Below are positions 60,717 to 64,000 of a stretch of 64,000 nt of DNA, in pieces. Under the pieces are notes generated by a model. The model did not search any database. It was not told the DNA's origin and was given only the letters and a program-made list of their open reading frames with translations. The translations under genes and the position numbers were made by a program. Origin of the DNA: Actinomycetospora cinnamomea (GTDB taxonomy: Bacteria; Actinomycetota; Actinomycetes; Mycobacteriales; Pseudonocardiaceae); contig NZ_QEKW01000011.1 in assembly GCF_003096675.1 (NCBI RefSeq), positions 62,001 through 126,000 of the forward strand, read 5' to 3'. Positions within the stretch are counted from its first letter, which is position 1; each line of letters begins with the position of its first letter.

Positions 60717-60768
60717 CCCGTGTGCGGACGCACCCCGGGTGCGAGCACCCCGCGGGTGGGCCGGGGGG

Positions 60769-61143
60769 CTACTGCAGGCCGAGCTCCTGCGAGCAGGTCG
60801 GCCAGGCGTTCCAGCCCTGCTCGTCCTGCACCTTTCGGGCGACGGCGATCTGCTCGGAGCGGGAGGCCTCGTCGGCGGCCTCGGCGTACTGCTCGCCGCC
60901 GAACTCCTCCCAGGTCGAGTCGGTGAACTGCAGTCCGCCCTTGAACCCGTTCCCGGTGTCGGCCTCCCAGTTCTGGGTGCTCTCGCACATGGCGAGCTCG
61001 TCCCAGGTGCTCGACGACGCCGCCGGCGCGGCCACGGCGGTCCCGGCGACCGCGAGCGGGCCGGTGACCGCGGCGGTCGCGAGGACACCCGCGCGCAGCA
61101 CGGGGCGGGAGGGGGTCGACGGCAGGTGGTGACGGCCAGACAT
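60769..61143 (-). CDS. Rpf-like transglycosylase domain protein
   Basis: A 124-residue secreted protein. The signal peptide VLATAAVTGPLAVAGTAVA-A is followed by a resuscitation-promoting-factor-type transglycosylase domain: TWDELAMCESTQNWEADTGNGFKGGLQF with the catalytic Glu in CES, then TDSTWEEFGGEQYAEAADEASRSEQIAVA and a second Cys in WPTCSQELGL. It would cleave peptidoglycan and promote regrowth. There is no LysM or G5 domain, so it is a minimal form. ATG 61143 is chosen. Confidence 0.9.
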   Translation of the reverse strand: MSGRHHLPSTPSRPVLRAGVLATAAVTGPLAVAGTAVAAPAASSSTWDELAMCESTQNWEADTGNGFKGGLQFTDSTWEEFGGEQYAEAADEASRSEQIAVARKVQDEQGWNAWPTCSQELGLQ

Positions 61144-61446
61144 CGGGACTCCGATCCGTTCGGGGTTCGGTCTCGGAGGCCGGCCGCGGCGCGGCCGACC
61201 CGGGTGGCGGACGGGGCCCCGCGGGGCGACCCGTGCGTCGCCCGGGGGAGTGCTGGGGAGCGGGTCGACGCGGAAGCGACCGTAACCGAACCGAGACCTT
61301 TAGTGACAAGCCGTGACGACCGCGCCGAGTGGGTGTCGCGGTGAGTGGTCACCCGGCCGCGTTCGGCGGCGAACGGAGCAACCATGTGCCCGTGGCGTTG
61401 CTCCGAACGGTGCGACGGGACGGCCGGCGGCCGAGGTGGGCGGGGC
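61144..61446. other. Leader region of the Rpf gene
   Basis: About 300 bp without a gene. It holds very GC-rich hairpin-forming stretches near 61180-61260 and, on the minus strand, the less GC-rich segment TTGTCACTAAAGGTCTCGG at about 61310, a likely promoter area. A long leader is usual for rpf genes, but I do not see the ydaO-type (c-di-AMP) riboswitch core. Confidence 0.4.
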
Positions 61447-62298
61447 CTACCGGGCTCGCACGAACCCCACGGCCGCACGGTGTCCGCAGCAGGGCTCCCC
61501 GTTCGGGCTGCCGGGACGCGGGGGCTCGGGGCGCCACTGGGCGGCGAACACGAGTCCGGGGTCCACCAGCTCGACCCCGGCGACGATCCGCGCGAGCTCG
61601 GCGGCGGAGCGGGGCGTGACGGGCCCGCGCGGGTAGGCGTGGCTGACCCGGCGCAGCGCGGCGGCGTCGACCCGCGGGTCGTCCGCGGAGAGGTGCGAGA
61701 CGGCCAGGGCGCTGCCGGGAACGAGGCGCGACAGGTACTCGTCGACCACCGTGTGCGCCTCGTCGGTGTCGGGAACGTGCTGGAGCACCGAGAACAGGAG
61801 GAGGCCGACCGGCCGGGCGAGGTCGAGCACCGCGGTCACGGCGGGCGCGTCGAGGATCTCGGCGGGCCGGCGCAGGTCGGCCTGGGACACGGAGACGCCG
61901 TCGGTGTGGCCGAGCAGGAGCTCGCCGTGCGCCACGGCCACGGGATCGACGTCGACGTAGGCGACCCGCGCGTCGGGCCGCACCCGGCGCGCCACCTCGT
62001 GGGTGTTGCCCATCGTCGGGATACCGGAGCCCAGGTCGAGGAACTGGTCGATGCCCTCGCGCGCGAGGAGCGTGACCGCCCGCCGCAGGAACGAGCGGTT
62101 CTCGCGGACGATCGGGACGACGAGGGGCTCGGCGTCGATGAGGTCCCGGCCGAGGCCCCGGTCGACCTCGCCGTGCGAGGTCCCGCCGAGCAGGAAGTCG
62201 TAGACGCGTGCGGAGCTGGGCCGCTCGAGGTCGTCGCCGACGGCGCCGCCGACCCGCACCGGGAGGCCGGTCGGGGGAGTGCGCGGGTCGTCGACCAC
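61447..62298 (-). CDS. SAM-dependent methyltransferase, DUF574 type
   Basis: A 283-residue protein of the actinobacterial DUF574 (S-adenosyl methyltransferase) family: [20 protein letters not shown] near the start, [40 protein letters not shown] (SAM motif I) and [18 protein letters not shown]. The later segment [11 protein letters not shown] also fits. Methyl acceptors are unknown for this expanded family. GTG 62298 has a strong GGAGGAGGA ribosome binding site. It is divergent from the MgtA-like gene. Confidence 0.88.
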   Translation of the reverse strand: MVDDPRTPPTGLPVRVGGAVGDDLERPSSARVYDFLLGGTSHGEVDRGLGRDLIDAEPLVVPIVRENRSFLRRAVTLLAREGIDQFLDLGSGIPTMGNTHEVARRVRPDARVAYVDVDPVAVAHGELLLGHTDGVSVSQADLRRPAEILDAPAVTAVLDLARPVGLLLFSVLQHVPDTDEAHTVVDEYLSRLVPGSALAVSHLSADDPRVDAAALRRVSHAYPRGPVTPRSAAELARIVAGVELVDPGLVFAAQWRPEPPRPGSPNGEPCCGHRAAVGFVRAR

Positions 62299-62647
62299 GG
62301 TCCTCCTCCCGGCGTCCCGGCAGCCGGGCGCCCGATCGTCGCGGGCTCCGGACCGCCGTCGCTGTCCAGCGGTGTGTCCAGTAGCCGACAGTTCGCGGCG
62401 TCTGTCAACACGGCCGGTTCGCCCGACCATCCCAGCGCCGGGGCCGTGGTCGACCGACCGTGGTCGACACGCCGACGGGGTCCCGGGCGACACGCAGGTC
62501 GGGCTCGACCGGCGACGTCCCGCAGCCACGGTCGGTGACGTCATCGGATGCGCCACACGACGCCGCAGGAACAGTGTTGGGGAGGTGTTGGGGCGGGCGA
62601 CACGTCGTCGTCGGCCGGCGGGGTCCCGGGCCCGCCACGGTGCCGAC
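62299..62647. other. Divergent intergenic region of about 350 bp
   Basis: No gene is seen. Two CGTGGTCGAC-type repeats lie near 62441-62467, and TGTCCAG occurs twice near 62370. GTGTTGGGG is repeated near 62575-62592. Both promoters, for the methyltransferase and for the glycosyltransferase, must lie here. Confidence 0.4.
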
Positions 62648-63796
62648 GTGCGCGTCGCGGTCGTCACCGAGTCCTTCCTCCCCGCCGTCAACGGCGTGAC
62701 CAACTCCGTGCTCCAGGTCGTCGCCCACCTGCAGCGTCGCGGGCACGACGCGATGGTCATCGCGCCCGGAGCGGGGCCGGACGTGGTGCCGGGGGCGCCG
62801 CGTGTCCCCGTCGTGCGCGTCCCGGCGGTCGACCTGCCGGTGGTGGACTCCCTGCCGGTCGGGGTGCCGACGCCGGCGGTGCGCGCCGCGCTCGAGGAGT
62901 TCCGCCCCGACGTGGTGCACCTGGCGTCGCCGTTCGTGCTCGGCGCCCGCGCGCTGACCGTCGCGCGGCGCCTGCACGTGCCGTCGGTGGCCGTGTACCA
63001 GACCGACGTCGCGGGCTTCGCCTCGTCGTACGGGGTCGGCCTGACGGCGCGGGCGGCCTGGCGCTGGATCCGGCGCCTGCACAGCGGGGCCACCCGCACG
63101 CTCGCCCCGTCGCGCTGGGCGGTGGACGCACTGCGTGCGCACGGCGTGCCCCGCGTCCACCGCTGGGGCCGGGGCGTCGACACGGCGCGGTTCGACCCGG
63201 CGCGCCGCGACGAGCACCTGCGCGCCGAGCTCGCGCCCGACGGTGAGCTGCTCGTGGGCTACGTGGGGCGCCTGGCGCCGGAGAAGCAGGTCGAGCGGCT
63301 CGCCGCGCTCGAGGGGCTGCCGGGGGTGCGGGTGGTCGTCGTCGGCGACGGCCCGGCGCGGGCTCGTCTGGGCGCGATGCTGCCGTCGGCGCACTTCCTG
63401 GGCTTCCGCGGTGGCACCGAGCTCGCCCGCGCGTACGCCTCGTTCGACGTCTTCGTCCACACCGGCCCGCACGAGACGTTCTGCCAGGCGGTGCAGGAGG
63501 CCCAGGCCTCGGGGCTGCCGGTGCTCGCCCCGGACGCGGGCGGCGTCGCCGACCTCGTGGTCCCCGGCCGCACCGGCTGGCGCTACGACCCGTCGTCCCC
63601 GACGGCGGGCGCCGAGATCGCCGGGCGCGTCGCCGCCTGGCGCGACGACCCCCGCGCCCGCCGCGCGATGGGCGCCGCGGGCCGTCGCGCCGTGCTCGGC
63701 CGGACCTGGCCCTCGGTGTGCGAGGAGCTGCTCGGGCACTACGCCGCCGTGCTCGGCGGGGGCACCGGGGGCGCCGCCGCCGCCCGCGCGGCCTGA
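62648..63796 (+). CDS. Family 4 glycosyltransferase, MgtA-like mannosyltransferase
   Basis: A 382-residue GT-B retaining glycosyltransferase. The N-terminus [32 protein letters not shown] is very close to actinobacterial MgtA (Rv0557-type GDP-mannose-dependent mannosyltransferases acting on glycolipids). The donor site shows [19 protein letters not shown] and the E-x7-E motif in [22 protein letters not shown]. It likely adds mannose to a diacylglycerol or inositol lipid at the membrane. GTG 62648 starts directly at the first strand. It could instead be another family 4 mannosyltransferase. Confidence 0.85.
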   Translation: MRVAVVTESFLPAVNGVTNSVLQVVAHLQRRGHDAMVIAPGAGPDVVPGAPRVPVVRVPAVDLPVVDSLPVGVPTPAVRAALEEFRPDVVHLASPFVLGARALTVARRLHVPSVAVYQTDVAGFASSYGVGLTARAAWRWIRRLHSGATRTLAPSRWAVDALRAHGVPRVHRWGRGVDTARFDPARRDEHLRAELAPDGELLVGYVGRLAPEKQVERLAALEGLPGVRVVVVGDGPARARLGAMLPSAHFLGFRGGTELARAYASFDVFVHTGPHETFCQAVQEAQASGLPVLAPDAGGVADLVVPGRTGWRYDPSSPTAGAEIAGRVAAWRDDPRARRAMGAAGRRAVLGRTWPSVCEELLGHYAAVLGGGTGGAAAARAA

Positions 63797-63869
63797 GTTC
63801 ACCGGGACCACACTCGACGGTCACGCCGGGGTGGGTCGCCGGGCGATCTCGGCCCGTAGACACCGGCCC

Positions 63870-64000
63870 ATGGCCACATCCCAGGTGCTGGCGCGGTCCA
63901 CCGGACCCGCCCCCGACAGCCAGGACGAGCGCCTCCCGTCCCCCACCGTGCCCCCTACCGTGCCCCCCACCGGGCCCGCGCCGGCGGTGCCCGACCGCGA
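63870..64000 (+). CDS. Unidentified gene start, cut by window edge
   Basis: An open frame from ATG 63870 runs to the window end (43 codons). The product so far is Pro/Thr-rich (MATSQVLARSTGPAPD, then a TVPPTVPPTGP stretch), which suggests a disordered N-terminal extension. No family can be assigned. Codon use fits coding sequence. It is on the same strand as the MgtA-like gene, 73 bp downstream. Confidence 0.4.
   Translation, partial: MATSQVLARSTGPAPDSQDERLPSPTVPPTVPPTGPAPAVPDR

Noticed and set aside
61144-61330. ydaO-type c-di-AMP riboswitch upstream of the Rpf gene
   Set aside because: Actinobacterial rpf genes often carry it and the leader is long, but I could not find the conserved core segments on the minus strand.

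Overview
This 64 kb window is very GC-rich and densely coding, with strong GC preference at third codon positions, many GTG starts and frequent 4-bp start/stop overlaps. These traits, together with a DUF222/13E12-type HNH endonuclease, an Rpf-like transglycosylase, an MgtA-like mannosyltransferase and an Rv0909-like antitoxin, point to an actinobacterial chromosome. I think it is Pseudonocardiaceae-like, but that is inference. I saw no rRNA, tRNA, CRISPR array, transposase or prophage genes.

Layout. 0-7 kb: edge of an acyl-CoA synthetase gene, a phosphotriesterase-family hydrolase, a methyltransferase, a spore-photoproduct-lyase-family radical SAM protein, a nitronate monooxygenase and a DUF222-HNH protein with a long Gly/Asp/Pro tandem repeat. 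7-14.5 kb: a decayed acyl-CoA thioesterase, an Lrp/AsnC regulator divergent from a 1195-residue indolepyruvate:ferredoxin oxidoreductase, then OsmC, a formate/nitrite-type channel, a DUF3224 protein and an SDR. 14.5-22.3 kb: a coupled operon (ABM monooxygenase, DUF3500, carboxylesterase, Rv0909-like protein), pyrophosphatase, YihY, a membrane pseudokinase and YceI. 22.3-30 kb: ilvD, ElaA-like acetyltransferase, DEAD-box helicase, Hsp20 with a heat-shock-type control region, and xylulokinase. 30-37.3 kb: a LacI regulator divergent from a four-gene polyol-type ABC importer. 37.5-45.5 kb: glycosyltransferase, aldo-keto reductase, CBS protein, MFS transporter, acetoacetyl-CoA synthetase and a PAS protein. 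45.9-51.5 kb: catechol ortho-cleavage genes in the order catA-lysR-catB-catC-pcaD-pcaI-pcaJ, which carry catechol to 3-oxoadipyl-CoA. 51.7-64 kb: flavin reductase plus class III CoA-transferase, hydrolases, a frameshifted SDR, an FAD dehydrogenase, Rpf, a DUF574-type methyltransferase and an MgtA-like glycosyltransferase.

The most unusual signal is a set of dispersed palindromic repeats that look mobile. Family A (11.7, 13.6 and 24.7 kb) supplies the stop codons and last residues of unrelated proteins: two end in the same peptide ELCAPRS, and two end in FA read from a shared TTTGCCTGA. Family B (28.7, 57.0 and 60.7 kb) has about 30-bp arms of two types. Family C (42.0 and 55.3 kb) has a TATA-containing loop. 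Family D lies in frame inside two coding sequences (the ferredoxin oxidoreductase and the cat-operon LysR) and encodes SEGRP-type peptides. I recognise none of these as a named repeat family.
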